A stretch of 64,000 bases of DNA from Fen-1301 sp963786395 (GCA_963786395.1 CAWAZD010000022.1:1-64000); one strand, 5' to 3'; positions 53,599 to 62,814 are shown, numbered from the stretch's first letter. Program-made: numbers and translations. Notes: a model not told the origin generated them from the letters alone.

Positions 53599-55614
53599 GT
53601 GAGAAGGATACTTTTAATATTAGTTGTTCTATTAGTTTCTTTTCAATTATATGCACAGTGGGTTGATCAATCATCCGGTGTTTCGTCTGATTTGATTTCG
53701 ATTTCTGCCGTTGATAATAATGTTTGTTGGATTGGCGGTGAAGGCGGAGTTGTATTACAAACTACAAATGGCGGGAATGATTGGACTAATGTTGGCGGTG
53801 GTGACGTTATTGGTTTAAATTATAGTGTTAATAATGTTTTTGCTTTGGATGCAAACACTTGTATAGCCTCAGCACATTCTTCCAGTGGTGCTACATTTGT
53901 ATATAGAACAACTGATGGAGGCAGCAACTGGACACAGGTTTTCGCACAAAATCCCGGATTTATAGATGCTGTCTGGATGACTTCAACTACAAAGGGGTTT
54001 ATGGTAGGTGATCCTGTTAATGGACGTTGGTCTTTATGGAAAACAAATAATGCTGGAGCAAGCTGGGATTCTACCAGTTTGTATTTAAAGGATTCGGGAG
54101 GTGAGAATGGATGGGGTAACAGTCTATATATTGATGGTTCAAACATCTGGTTCGGCACAGGTAATTCAAAAATTTATTATTCATCAGATGATGGAGCTAA
54201 TTGGAAAGCTCAATTAACCCCTTTAACAAATATATATGGTTTATCATTTTCCGGCAATATTGGAATTGCCGCTGGTTCAATTGCTTCGGGATCCGGAGCT
54301 ATAATAATAAGTACTGATAAAGGAACTACCTGGACGTCTGGTCCATTCAGGGGTTCAGGTCCTGCTAATTGTGCCGTTCAGGGGAACAAATTTTTTTATT
54401 CAACTTTTACAGGTGCTATTTATTTAAGTACAGATAGCGGAGTATCATTCCAGGAAACAGATTCAGTTTCAGGCAATGCTTATTACAATGTTAAAATTGC
54501 CAGAAATGGTACAGCAGTTTGGGCATGCGGGACGGATGGAATAATCCGAAAAGGAACTACTTTTGTAATGCCAACCAATGGTTTACAACTTTGGGTCAGA
54601 GCTGATTTGGGAGTAGTCCTTAATCATACAACTGTAAGCCGGTGGATTGATCAAAGCAGAAATGGGAACGATGCAATTCAAAGTGACACATCCCGCCAAC
54701 CAATTTTTGTGAATAATAGATTGAATCATTATCCAGTTTTACGATTTGATGGATTAAATGACAGGCTTGGTCTTACAGGCACACACCGGATGAATTCTAT
54801 CAGTTTATTTATTGTAGAGAAAGCAGAGGATGGTGCTACCGGCCCTAATCCTTATTATTCAATAGAATTTGGAGATCGAACAGATCGGGGCAGCAGATAT
54901 GGTCTTTCAATGCAGAATCAGTTTTCCAATCCAATTAATTCTCCAGATGAAATTGATCCATTTGTTGATGCTTACAGTTGGGTTCGTGCCAATTCACCCG
55001 GTATAGCGGCATTTGGTCAATGGAAAAGTATAAGTGTCACCGCTGATCAAAATATGTGGAGTACTACATTACGTGTAAATGGAGTCGATGCAGTTATAAC
55101 GCCACAAGGTACTGAAAACACTTCATTAAGTTTCTCACTTGGCGATTCTATTGGTACGGCGATTGGAGGGATTGGTGGAATAGATGGTGAAGCTGAAGGG
55201 CATTTGATATACAAAGGTGAAATTGCCGAAGTGATTGTTTATGATACAGTTCTTTCAAACACTGACAGGCAGGCGATTGAAATTTATCTTAAAACAAAAT
55301 ACTTGCTGCAGTATAATATTACAGCGATTAATGATATAAAACCGGAGATTCAGAATTACTCGCTTGAGCAGAATTATCCTAATCCATTTAATCCTTCAAC
55401 CACAATTAAATACACCATAGAAAAACCGGATCTGGTAAAAATAATTGTTTACAATGCACTAGGACAACAGGTCAAAGAATTGGTTAACGAAGTAAAAGAA
55501 TCCGGAACCTACAGTGTAACATATAATGCTACATCAATATCAAGCGGAATATATTTTTATAAGATTGCAACTTCAAGGTTTTCACAGGTTAGGAAAATGA
55601 TAGTATTGAAATAA
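53599..55614 (+). CDS. Secreted BNR/Ycf48-like and LamG-like protein with T9SS sorting domain
   Basis: A 671-residue secreted protein. The start is GTG at 53599 after AAGGAG, with a signal peptide ending in FQLYAQ. Residues about 20-330 are beta-propeller repeats of the Ycf48/BNR kind (TTNGGNDWTNV, TTDGGSNWTQV, SSDDGANWKAQ). Residues about 335-560 look like a concanavalin-like LamG domain (LQLWVRADLG, RWIDQSRNGNDA). The C-terminus is a T9SS type A sorting domain (NYPNPFNPSTTIKYTI, then RKMIVLK). Likely a surface or shed protein that binds glycan or a cell partner. It precedes the subtilase gene by 10 bases, so they seem to be co-transcribed. Confidence 0.82.
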   Translation: MRRILLILVVLLVSFQLYAQWVDQSSGVSSDLISISAVDNNVCWIGGEGGVVLQTTNGGNDWTNVGGGDVIGLNYSVNNVFALDANTCIASAHSSSGATFVYRTTDGGSNWTQVFAQNPGFIDAVWMTSTTKGFMVGDPVNGRWSLWKTNNAGASWDSTSLYLKDSGGENGWGNSLYIDGSNIWFGTGNSKIYYSSDDGANWKAQLTPLTNIYGLSFSGNIGIAAGSIASGSGAIIISTDKGTTWTSGPFRGSGPANCAVQGNKFFYSTFTGAIYLSTDSGVSFQETDSVSGNAYYNVKIARNGTAVWACGTDGIIRKGTTFVMPTNGLQLWVRADLGVVLNHTTVSRWIDQSRNGNDAIQSDTSRQPIFVNNRLNHYPVLRFDGLNDRLGLTGTHRMNSISLFIVEKAEDGATGPNPYYSIEFGDRTDRGSRYGLSMQNQFSNPINSPDEIDPFVDAYSWVRANSPGIAAFGQWKSISVTADQNMWSTTLRVNGVDAVITPQGTENTSLSFSLGDSIGTAIGGIGGIDGEAEGHLIYKGEIAEVIVYDTVLSNTDRQAIEIYLKTKYLLQYNITAINDIKPEIQNYSLEQNYPNPFNPSTTIKYTIEKPDLVKIIVYNALGQQVKELVNEVKESGTYSVTYNATSISSGIYFYKIATSRFSQVRKMIVLK

Positions 55615-55624
55615 AGGATAAGAT

Positions 55625-57332
55625 ATGAATAAAATACTTTTTACATTACTTTTTCTTCTTCAATGTTTAACGTTGGCACAATTAAAAAAACTAACAGCTC
55701 CTGATATGTTTAGTCAAGCGGATATTTATCTTGATAATAATGGAAATAAATATTCAACATTAGTAACATTAAAATTCAATGCATTTGCAATTGATTTGCC
55801 AAAAGGTGAGTCAAAATTATCAATTGATCAAATCGCATTTCCCAGGGTCAGGAATTTTATGAACTCACTCGTTAAAAAATATGGGAGTATTAATATAGCT
55901 AAGGCTATACCTTCCGCAACATGGGGCGATACAATAAGGGTAAATAAGAGAACCGGGAAAACAGTCTATATAAAAGATATGTCGCAAATATTTACTTTAA
56001 GTTTTACGAACTTAGTGCCAGTAGATTCAATTGTTACTGCACTAAAAGGTTTACCAGATATTGAATATTCGGTGGGACCTATCCCCTGTTACCTAACTAC
56101 GTCACCTAATGACCCTTATTACCTGGATAGCAATTACCAATGGTCTTTTGATGTAATTAATGCCAGCCAGGCATGGGATATAACCCAAGGTTCCTCCAAA
56201 ATAATAGTTTCAATAAATGACAATTTTGAGAATTTAGGAGACTTACATGAGGATTTAAAAAGGAAAGGTGGTTTCCAGATTTAGCCCCACGGCTTCAGGC
56301 GGACATGGAACCATAATCGCAGGAGTAGTTGGTGCAATAACTGACAATAATTTGGACATAGCATCCCTGGGATGGAACACTTCAGTAATGTTTAATAATT
56401 CGACAAATTCTTTTTACGAAATTAATAGTGCTGTTCAGAATGGGGCAGACGTTATTAATTTCAGCTGGATGACTCCTGATTATGATCCATTTCTTTCTAT
56501 CGCCATACATAACGCTCTTTTGCAAGGTGTTGTTTGTGTTGCGGCTGCCGGTAATAATGAAATTCCGCCACCAATTTTATTATATCCCGCCGCCTTAAAT
56601 TTTGGTAATGATGGACAAGTAATCGCTGTAAGCGGGACAGAAATAAATAATGGAAATGAAGTGTTTATACCAGGATATAATTATAGTCCGGGTACCGATC
56701 CCATTGGAGATCCTTTTAGTTCATTTATTGATTGTGCTGCTCCCGGCAGTAATTATAGGGGACTTAATGATCTTGGAACAACCGGAACAGTAAATATAGA
56801 TGCAGGTACATCAATTTCAGCTCCCTTTGTTAGTGCTTTAGTTGGATTAATACTTTCTATAAATAATAGTCTGATTCCCATACAAGTTTATGATATAATA
56901 ACAAAAACCGCCGATAAAATTGGAACAGATCCTTACAATTCAATCGGGTGGAATCAATATTTAGGTTATGGGCGAATTAATGCATACAAAGCACTTGAAT
57001 ATACATTGAAACATTTTGGGAGGACAACTTCAATTCCACAGGAAGAAACAAAGGAGGTTTCATTTTCATTATTACAGAATTATCCGGATCCATTTAATCC
57101 AAGTACAAAAATCAATTTCACAATTCCCAGTAGCGGATATGTTAGTCTTAAAGTATATGATATACTGGGAAAAGAAATAGTGTCATTAGTAAATGAAAAC
57201 AAGGAACGTGGAAATTATTCAATTGATTTTAATTCAACCATTCTGACCCGGGGTTTATCAAGCGGCATATATATTTATCAGTTAAAGGAAGATAATAATA
57301 TGCAAACGAGGAAGATGGTGTTTCTTAAATGA
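55625..57332 (+). pseudogene. Secreted subtilisin-like (S8) protease with T9SS domain, frameshifted
   Basis: A signal peptide (MNKILFTLLFLLQCLTLAQ) and a propeptide-like region lead into an S8 catalytic domain. The Asp lies in KIIVSINDN, the His in GGHGTIIAGVVGA and the Ser in GTSISAPFVSALVG, so the triad is complete. The frame changes by one base at about 56265, between Asp and His, in the A/G-rich run tttaaaaaggaaagg. The C-terminus is a T9SS sorting domain (NYPDPFNPSTKINFTI ... RKMVFLK). The break is either real or a sequencing miscount in the run of A. All else is intact. Confidence 0.8.
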
Positions 57333-57385
57333 AAAATTGTAATTAAGAATTTGGGGAGTGAGAAAAAGGGAAAATAGTGTTAAGG

Positions 57386-57411
57386 GGATCCCCGCTTTCG
57401 CGGGGATGACA
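57386..57411. repeat. REP-like hairpin, family GGAT..CCCG/CGGG..ATGACA
   Basis: The arms atccccgc (57388-57395) and gcggggat (57100-range: 57400-57407) surround a 4-base loop and are followed by gaca. It matches the hairpins near 5995 and 7695. Confidence 0.65.
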
Positions 57412-57441
57412 AGTAAAATCAGGGATTACAAATAGGGATAA

Positions 57442-57783
57442 TTATGGTTTTCCCGGAGGAACCTGCTGAGGATTTGATCTTGGAACTGCAGGAGCAGTGG
57501 GAACTTGTTTACCTTTCTGGATTATACTTTCTCTCTGGTCAGCATTTGATTTACCTGGTAAGAGAAAAAGATTTACAATAAGAGCCAGTGCACAAAGAAC
57601 TCCGCCCAACCACCATGTAGCTTTGCTGAGAAAATCCGCTGTTCTTCTGGTTCCAAACATTGAACCCATATTACCGCCTCCGAAGGTTCCGGCTAATCCG
57701 CCGCCTTTGGATGACTGCATGAGTACCATGATTATTAAAAATATCGAAACTACTGTAACTAAGAAAATTGCTATTGTATACAT
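57442..57783 (-). CDS. secG: Protein-export membrane protein SecG
   Basis: A 113-residue SecG with two membrane segments (about residues 3-22 and 53-73). The segment VLMQSSKGGGLAGTFGGG and FGTRRTADFLSKATWW are characteristic. The tail after residue 75 is long and Pro/Gln-rich (VPRSNPQQVPPGKP). It is part of the SecYEG channel that the SecA motor, also in this window, drives. A tRNA gene lies just upstream on the same strand. Confidence 0.93.
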   Translation of the reverse strand: MYTIAIFLVTVVSIFLIIMVLMQSSKGGGLAGTFGGGNMGSMFGTRRTADFLSKATWWLGGVLCALALIVNLFLLPGKSNADQRESIIQKGKQVPTAPAVPRSNPQQVPPGKP

Positions 57784-57802
57784 TCAAATAACTCCTTATT
57801 TG

Positions 57803-57876
57803 TAGCGGGGGAGGGATTCGAACCCCCGACACATGGATTATGATTCCATTGCTCTAACCTACTGAGCTACCCCGCC
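57803..57876 (-). tRNA. tRNA with anticodon CAT (elongator Met most likely)
   Basis: Minus-strand cloverleaf of 74 bases. The acceptor 5' strand GGCGGGG pairs with CCCCGCT (with one G-U at the first pair), the D arm starts TAGCTCAG, the anticodon stem is ATGGA/TCCAT with loop ATCATAA (anticodon CAT), and the T arm has TTCGAAT. No CCA is encoded. The anticodon stem lacks the three G-C pairs of an initiator. An Ile tRNA with CAT (modified by TilS) cannot be excluded by eye. Confidence 0.9.
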
Positions 57877-57952
57877 GGGTAAATCAAATTTTAGCTTGTA
57901 AATATAGAAACTAACGGAATTATTTCAAAAAAAATTATATTCAATCGTTCGG

Positions 57953-58951
57953 CTATTTTACTACCGGTTTATTAAGTGCATTCCAAAGATAATCTAATAA
58001 TTCGTCAATACCCTGCCTGGTTGCAGATGAAAACACAATTGGTTTGGAATCAGCGTTCTTAATTTTCTTGCCTGCAAGTTTGCGCGAAGTTTCTTCCGGG
58101 ACAAGATCTGCTTTAGAAAATGACACAATCTTGAGCTTTTTAGCGAGTTCAGGGGAATAACTCTTCAATTCATTATAAAGTACAGTGAAATCTTTCTGAG
58201 GGTTTTCCGATGTAATATCTATAAGAAACAGAAGAATTTTAGTTCTTTCAATATGCTTCAGGAATTTAATTCCAAGTCCCTTGCCTTCATGAGCCCCCTC
58301 AATTATTCCGGGTATATCAGCCACAGTAAAACTATTAAAATCTTTATACTGAACAATTCCCAGATTGGGCTCAAGAGTAGTAAAGGGATAATCAGCTATT
58401 TTAGGGCGTGCAGCAGATATAGTTGAAATCAGAGTAGACTTTCCGGCATTTGGAAATCCAACAAGTCCTACATCAGCAATAAGCTTTAACTCAAGAATAA
58501 TTTTCCTTTCTTCCCCTACCCTGCCCGGTTCGGCATAACGGGGTGCCTGATTTGTAGGAGTAGCGAAATTGCTATTGCCTTTACCTCCCCGTCCGCCTTT
58601 GGTAACCATAACTCTTTTGCCATCTTCATCAAGATCGAACAGGATCTCATTTGTTTCGGAATCTTTAATAATAGTTCCGACAGGAACCTTTACAAAAATA
58701 TCCTCACCGTCTTTGCCGGTTTTAAGAGCAGAAGCGCCGGGAGAACCATCTTCGGCGAAGTATTGTTTCTTATATCTGAAATCAAGCAGAGTAAACAAAT
58801 TATGATGAGCTTCAAAATAAACATTTCCGCCCCTGCCGCCGTCACCACCGGATGGTCCGCCTTTAGGAACATATTTTTCTCTTCTGAAAGTTACAACTCC
58901 ATCTCCGCCTTTACCGGCTTTTACTTCAATTTCCGTATAGTCTATAAACAT
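57953..58951 (-). CDS. obg: GTPase Obg/CgtA
   Basis: A 332-residue ribosome-assembly and stress GTPase. The glycine-rich Obg domain (residues 1-158) has GGKGGDGVVTFRREKY-like sequence and KGGPSGGDGGRGGNV. The G domain follows with GFPNAGKSTL (G1), DIPGIIEGAHEGKGLG (G3) and FSKADLV (G4, with Ser where NKxD has Asn). It ends without the C-terminal OCT domain of longer Obg proteins, normal for Bacteroidota. The upstream 496-residue gene ends 1 base before it, so they are coupled. Confidence 0.93.
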   Translation of the reverse strand: MFIDYTEIEVKAGKGGDGVVTFRREKYVPKGGPSGGDGGRGGNVYFEAHHNLFTLLDFRYKKQYFAEDGSPGASALKTGKDGEDIFVKVPVGTIIKDSETNEILFDLDEDGKRVMVTKGGRGGKGNSNFATPTNQAPRYAEPGRVGEERKIILELKLIADVGLVGFPNAGKSTLISTISAARPKIADYPFTTLEPNLGIVQYKDFNSFTVADIPGIIEGAHEGKGLGIKFLKHIERTKILLFLIDITSENPQKDFTVLYNELKSYSPELAKKLKIVSFSKADLVPEETSRKLAGKKIKNADSKPIVFSSATRQGIDELLDYLWNALNKPVVK

Positions 58952-58952
58952 T

Positions 58953-60443
58953 TTATACCTGATTAAAGTAGTTAGCTACCGCATTGGTAAGAGTAACTGC
59001 TTCCCGGCAATAAGGATTAACCCTGTAAGTAAGAAAAACACTTTTAAGAATATCAGTAGCCTCATCATAAGCCCTGCATTCGGCAATCCTGTCCATTGTT
59101 GTGGCAAAATCTTCTCTATCTTCATCAAACACTGCATTCACTATTTTATCAATCTCCTTATCCTTCAAATAGGCATATAGATCATTAGGGTAATTATTCC
59201 GCTTCCGGGATTTCAAATCTTTTTCCTGTTCGGGTATAGGATCAGGAATTTCTTCATCCAGGCTGGTGGCGAAGTCATATAACTCATTCGTATTTTCTGA
59301 TATAACAGAACCGGTTTCACTTTCAGAATTAACATTGTCAATTTCCTTTTCCAGTTCTTCGAGCGACTTAAGTTCTTTGTTATAAAGATCAAGAAGGTCA
59401 TCTTCCTCTAAAGAGGTTATTAAAAGATCTCCGACTTCGTCTTTAATGTTTTCCTGTATTTCCAATTCGGAATCATCAAATTGACTCTTAAGATCATCCA
59501 ACAAATCATCAGTTGACTTAAGCTGTTCAGGTTCTTCCGGTTCATCCACAATTTCATGTTCAATATCAGATTCATATTCATCAACAATTCCCCGTTCCTC
59601 TGCAGGGCTTTCAATAGAAATATCACTGAAACTTTCCTTTATAAATTCCGGTTCTTCTTCTTCAGGTTCCGGAGCAATATGGTCATCCAGTGGCGACACG
59701 GAATAAATAATTGATTGGAGATCTCCAATCGAATATTTCTGTTTAGCTTCAATTGGTAGAGCTCGCCTCAATTTGAATAAATAATCAATAAGGTTTCTTT
59801 CCTTAAAGAATACTTCAACCGGCTGGATGGGTACTTTATTACTATTTGTACCTGTATTATTGAAATCAGCAATTGAAAATAAGGCGTTATCGATGAGTTT
59901 AGTGGGTCTGGAAGAGAATAATTCCTTATCCATTTTATTCAGCAGGACCTCAAATTCTATCATACTTAATGAAACGGGGTTCTTTTTACTGATATAAGAA
60001 ATTAAAATATTCCTTATGTATTCATAATAATACAGGTAATTAAGAGACAGCTTTATTTCATCGATCGGTTTATTATCGGAATCATTATAAATAAGCTTGG
60101 TGATAGACCACTTGGGTCTGGCGACATAGTTGATATTAAAAGAAACAGCCTGTGTAACAAGCTTTTTAATATCATCAACTGAAATCCTTTTAGATTTCTT
60201 TACTTCTTCCCCGATCTGGTTGAAGTACCTGGCTATTTCAGGGCCTGAATAATCAAAAACCGAATTCTGAATAAGCTTTTTCCTATCCTCATAAATCAAG
60301 AAATCTATTTCAGCAGAAATATACTGAAGGATAGCAGGATGGATATCGGTATTCAGTAGTTTATCAAAAGTAAAGAAAGTTCCGAGGTTATTTACCTTGT
60401 TTAATGAAAAATCGACAATAAATTTAATTTCTTTCTCAAACAT
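58953..60443 (-). CDS. Conserved-looking hypothetical protein with acidic linker
   Basis: A 496-residue protein I do not recognise. Residues 1-230 are helical and well-ordered in composition, with IHPAILQYISAEIDFLIYED near residue 34. Residues about 245-400 are strongly acidic and low in complexity, with clusters such as EPEEEEPEF and DEPEEPEQ, probably disordered. Residues about 400-496 form a second helical part with CRAYDEATDILKSVF. There is no signal peptide or membrane segment. It lies directly upstream of obg and probably shares its transcript, which suggests a ribosome- or stress-linked role, but this is only context. Confidence 0.6.
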   Translation of the reverse strand: MFEKEIKFIVDFSLNKVNNLGTFFTFDKLLNTDIHPAILQYISAEIDFLIYEDRKKLIQNSVFDYSGPEIARYFNQIGEEVKKSKRISVDDIKKLVTQAVSFNINYVARPKWSITKLIYNDSDNKPIDEIKLSLNYLYYYEYIRNILISYISKKNPVSLSMIEFEVLLNKMDKELFSSRPTKLIDNALFSIADFNNTGTNSNKVPIQPVEVFFKERNLIDYLFKLRRALPIEAKQKYSIGDLQSIIYSVSPLDDHIAPEPEEEEPEFIKESFSDISIESPAEERGIVDEYESDIEHEIVDEPEEPEQLKSTDDLLDDLKSQFDDSELEIQENIKDEVGDLLITSLEEDDLLDLYNKELKSLEELEKEIDNVNSESETGSVISENTNELYDFATSLDEEIPDPIPEQEKDLKSRKRNNYPNDLYAYLKDKEIDKIVNAVFDEDREDFATTMDRIAECRAYDEATDILKSVFLTYRVNPYCREAVTLTNAVANYFNQV

Positions 60444-60550
60444 CTTAAGGATTCCGTAATGTCAGGGTTAAAATAAGCAAATGTAGGTTAAATTTCTTAA
60501 CTATAAATGAGAATAGATTATCGTTTTCTGGAAATAGGATTTATCATTAA

Positions 60551-60838
60551 TTATTTATATAAAACTTCTAATACTGTATTTGGGTCTTTAGACAATAAAT
60601 TTAGTAAAATTAAAGCGGGACCTTGCGGATATCTATCTCCTCTTTCCCAATGCCTTAAAGTTCCTAAACTTATTCCAAATGAAGCAGCGAATTTTGGCTG
60701 ACTCATCCCAATCCTTTCTCTTAATTTTTTAACATCAATATGTACTGGTTTGAACTCTCTTGCTTCTATAGTATTTCCTTTGGAATATGCTATAGCTTCC
60801 TTCAACCCTTTGCTTATACTTTTAAATGCAACATTCAT
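60551..60838 (-). CDS. HigA/NadS-like antitoxin with XRE helix-turn-helix
   Basis: A 95-residue protein with a helix-turn-helix in its second half (KLRERIGMSQPKFAASFG followed by ISLGTLRHWERG). It ends with a short helical tail. It is the partner of the RelE/HigB-like toxin gene, which lies just upstream with a 3-base gap, in the toxin-first order of higBA-type loci. GAGGTAGGA at the end of the toxin gene is its ribosome binding site. Confidence 0.85.
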   Translation of the reverse strand: MNVAFKSISKGLKEAIAYSKGNTIEAREFKPVHIDVKKLRERIGMSQPKFAASFGISLGTLRHWERGDRYPQGPALILLNLLSKDPNTVLEVLYK

Positions 60839-60841
60839 TTC

Positions 60842-61177
60842 CTACCTCGTATAACTTTTCCTTAATTCCATCGCCAATTTTGCTAAAGCATTCAATTCAG
60901 AATCACTTAAATTTATTTTTTCATTTTTAGTAAATATTGTTAATAAGAAAAGAGGAATTGTTTCATTATAAAAAAAATATATAACTCTTGAACCGCCACT
61001 TTTACCTTTCCCTTTTGAAGCCCACCTTAATTTTCTAATTCCCCCAGATCCTCTTATTAATGTTCCTGCTTCAGGGTTTGAAGATAAAAAAAACAACAAT
61101 TCATCTCTTTCAACTTCCGACAATATTTTTGCAGATTTCTTAATAAATTCCGGAAGTTCAATAACCGAAATCAGCAT
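60842..61177 (-). CDS. RelE/HigB-like toxin
   Basis: A protein of about 111 residues of the RelE/HigB family, mRNA interferases that act at the ribosome. The order ELPEFIKKSAKILSEVERDEL, then GSGGIRKLRWASKGKGKSGG, then SRVIYFFYNETIPLFLLTIF and YTKNEKINLSDSE-like tail is the family pattern. I chose ATG at 61177; a TTG two codons earlier is possible. The palindrome 61187-61201 upstream may be its operator. Confidence 0.88.
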   Translation of the reverse strand: MLISVIELPEFIKKSAKILSEVERDELLFFLSSNPEAGTLIRGSGGIRKLRWASKGKGKSGGSRVIYFFYNETIPLFLLTIFTKNEKINLSDSELNALAKLAMELRKSYTR

Positions 61178-61186
61178 ATGCAAATA

Positions 61187-61201
61187 TAATCCATTGGATT
61201 A
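61187..61201. promoter_or_regulatory. Palindrome upstream of the HigBA-like operon
   Basis: The sequence taatccattggatta is a perfect 7-1-7 palindrome ten bases before the toxin start. HigA-type antitoxins bind such sites to repress their own operon. The binding itself is inferred. Confidence 0.5.
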
Positions 61202-61251
61202 CCCTTGTCAAGTTGTAGAATATATATTTAGGTTATGTGATTATTTCCTTT

Positions 61252-61386
61252 TTAATTCCAGCAGGATAGAATAACACCCATAACCAGTAAAGAAATAAGC
61301 CAGAAAGCATTATCAAGAAACCAAAGTCTCCAGGGTTTTTTCTCATAAAGTTTGGTTGCAAGAGTTGCTGGTGCAATATAACCCAG
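61252..61386 (-). pseudogene. C-terminal relic of a DUF1761 membrane protein
   Basis: Read on the minus strand from about 61386, the frame gives LGYIAPATLATKLYEKKPWR, then LWFLDNAFWLISLLVMGVIL and a stop at 61252-61254. This closely follows the conserved end of DUF1761 family proteins. Everything upstream is missing: the ParE/Phd-like toxin-antitoxin genes begin immediately at 61389. The relic was probably truncated when that module was gained. Confidence 0.65.
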
Positions 61387-61388
61387 TT

Positions 61389-61685
61389 TTATAAATCTTT
61401 ATCATCCAATAATTGTTTAAAGTTCCTAATTGTTAGAACAACAACCCTTTTGGAATCCAGTCGATAAATAATTCTATATCCATTTTCAAATATTTCACGA
61501 ATTTCTAATCTATTTGTTTCAGGAACCTTTCTACCTCTTTCCGGATATTTTGACAAAGTTTCAACTTTCTTAAATATTTTGTCAACCATTTTTTGTGCAG
61601 CTGTGATATTGTCTATTGAAATATATTCAAAAATATATCCTAATTTTTCCACTGCTAAAGGTGACCAATATATTTTCAAAATCAA
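61389..61685 (-). CDS. ParE/RelE family toxin
   Basis: A 98-residue toxin of the ParE/RelE superfamily. The first strand YWSPLAVEKLGYIFEYIS, the segment YPERGRKVPETNRLEIREI and the final YRIIYRLDSKRVVVLTIRNF are typical. ParE-type toxins inhibit gyrase; RelE-type cut mRNA, and the sequence alone does not decide. The antitoxin gene overlaps by 4 bases upstream, in the usual antitoxin-first order. Confidence 0.88.
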   Translation of the reverse strand: MILKIYWSPLAVEKLGYIFEYISIDNITAAQKMVDKIFKKVETLSKYPERGRKVPETNRLEIREIFENGYRIIYRLDSKRVVVLTIRNFKQLLDDKDL

Positions 61686-61957
61686 GGTTGTTCCATAAAT
61701 CTTTTCTTCACATTCTTGTGAGAAATTTCTAAACCATTCTTAATTTGAACTTCGGCCAATTTGATGTCCTCAATAACTTCTAACTGATCTATCATAGCTT
61801 CATATTCAGAAACATCTAATAGAATAGCTGCACTTTTACCATTTTGGGTTATTATTAAGGGTCTCTTAGTTTTTTTAACCTGTTCAAAATAAAATGCCAC
61901 TTTAGAACGAAACTCTGATAAGGGTTGAATGTCTTTATCTAATTGAATCCTATTCAT
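61682..61957 (-). CDS. Phd/YefM family antitoxin
   Basis: A 91-residue antitoxin. The N-terminal domain with LSEFRSKVAFYFEQVKKTKR, then PLIITQNGKSAAILLDVSEYEAM, is the Phd/YefM DNA-binding fold, and the C-terminal helix would wrap the toxin. It overlaps the ParE-like toxin gene by 4 bases. A clear inverted repeat lies just upstream (61977-62014), a likely self-repression operator. Confidence 0.9.
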   Translation of the reverse strand: MNRIQLDKDIQPLSEFRSKVAFYFEQVKKTKRPLIITQNGKSAAILLDVSEYEAMIDQLEVIEDIKLAEVQIKNGLEISHKNVKKRFMEQP

Positions 61958-61976
61958 AAATTCTCCGTACTATTAT

Positions 61977-62014
61977 ATATTGTGCAATTAAATGTACAAT
62001 ATTTTGCACAATAT
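61977..62014. promoter_or_regulatory. Operator-like inverted repeat of the Phd/ParE operon
   Basis: The arms atattgtgca (61977-61986) and tgcacaatat (62005-62014) are perfect inverted copies. A further half-site tgtacaat lies between them. The site is 20 bases upstream of the antitoxin start, where Phd/YefM proteins bind. Confidence 0.65.
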
Positions 62015-62147
62015 ATCAAACCCTATATATTTATCTGAGGAGTATGGGTGAAATGAATATGATTAGTAAATTATGTGGGTGCATTATTGTTCTCCGTAAT
62101 TGTTAATAAATATTAAATCGAAAATCTCCACTAGTTTACTGTTTATT

Positions 62148-62345
62148 TTATTTTGTATTGGTTTTGAAAGCATTGTTCTTTATTGCTTCCTGCTTTGAAT
62201 TTCTGTCTTCCTGGAATATTTGAGTAATAAGTAAAATTTTTAAGCCGTCGGTTAATTCTGGTTTTCCTTTTTTCCATAAAAGGTCTGAAAAACACCACTC
62301 AAATTTTCATCATTTTCTAAACACATTTGACACCATAATTTCATT
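62148..62345 (-). pseudogene. Possible small gene relic, unknown family
   Basis: On the minus strand one frame starts MKLWCQMCLENDENLSGVFQ (from about 62343) and soon ends, while another frame from about 62300 reads FSDLLWKKGKPELTDGLKIL, then LITQIFQEDRNSKQEAIKNN and a stop at 62148-62150. Together they look like one decayed gene with a frameshift. The Cys pair WCQMC could be a zinc site. I recognise no family, and the coding nature is uncertain. Confidence 0.3.
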
Positions 62346-62373
62346 CCTTTTAACTATAGCTTATTAATATAAA

Positions 62374-62790
62374 TTATTTAATACTTAGTTTAATTGCCAT
62401 CAAACATTTAGCATATTCAATGTCTTTTTTATTCTTGAATATTATTGAAATCGCTTTGGGTTTTTTAACGTTGTTATTGAATTGATCCTTTAAATCCTCA
62501 GAAATAGAACTGTTATTTAAAGCTTCTTTAGCTTTATCACTGAAATAGAAACTTATCCTGAATGTATCCTTCAGAACAGCCAGCCAGAATACCGTCTTTG
62601 ATTTATTTGTTACTTTTAGTAACCAGCATTTGCCATCATTGTAATAATTCCATTGTTCGGAAAATCCGGGGTAAGTTGAGTGGATAAATTCAAAGACGGA
62701 CTGCCATAAAGCTTTAGATTTTCCAATATATGGAAATATTATTTCTTCAGTAGGGAAAACATGTTGTTCAGTTAATAGGGGGTGTTCCAT
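62374..62790 (-). CDS. DUF3788 family protein
   Basis: A 138-residue protein with the DUF3788 pattern: FPTEEIIFPYIGKSKALWQSV, WNYYNDGKCWLLKVTNKSKT and FWLAVLKDTFRISFYFSDKA. Members are small soluble proteins of unknown function, often single genes in accessory regions. It lies between the Phd/ParE-like and MazEF modules. Confidence 0.8.
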   Translation of the reverse strand: MEHPLLTEQHVFPTEEIIFPYIGKSKALWQSVFEFIHSTYPGFSEQWNYYNDGKCWLLKVTNKSKTVFWLAVLKDTFRISFYFSDKAKEALNNSSISEDLKDQFNNNVKKPKAISIIFKNKKDIEYAKCLMAIKLSIK

Positions 62791-62814
62791 TTTGCCCGGA
62801 ATTAATTTATTTAC

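Larger units (their letters stand above)
61958..62373. other. Gap in the toxin-antitoxin island with operator and a possible relic
   Basis: The gap of about 415 bases holds the operator above, an AT-rich stretch, and the possible relic at 62148-62345. No intact gene can be supported in it. Confidence 0.5.

Noticed and set aside
57803..57876. Initiator tRNA-Met
   Set aside because: The anticodon stem ATGGA/TCCAT lacks the three consecutive G-C pairs of initiator tRNAs, and the acceptor end is paired.
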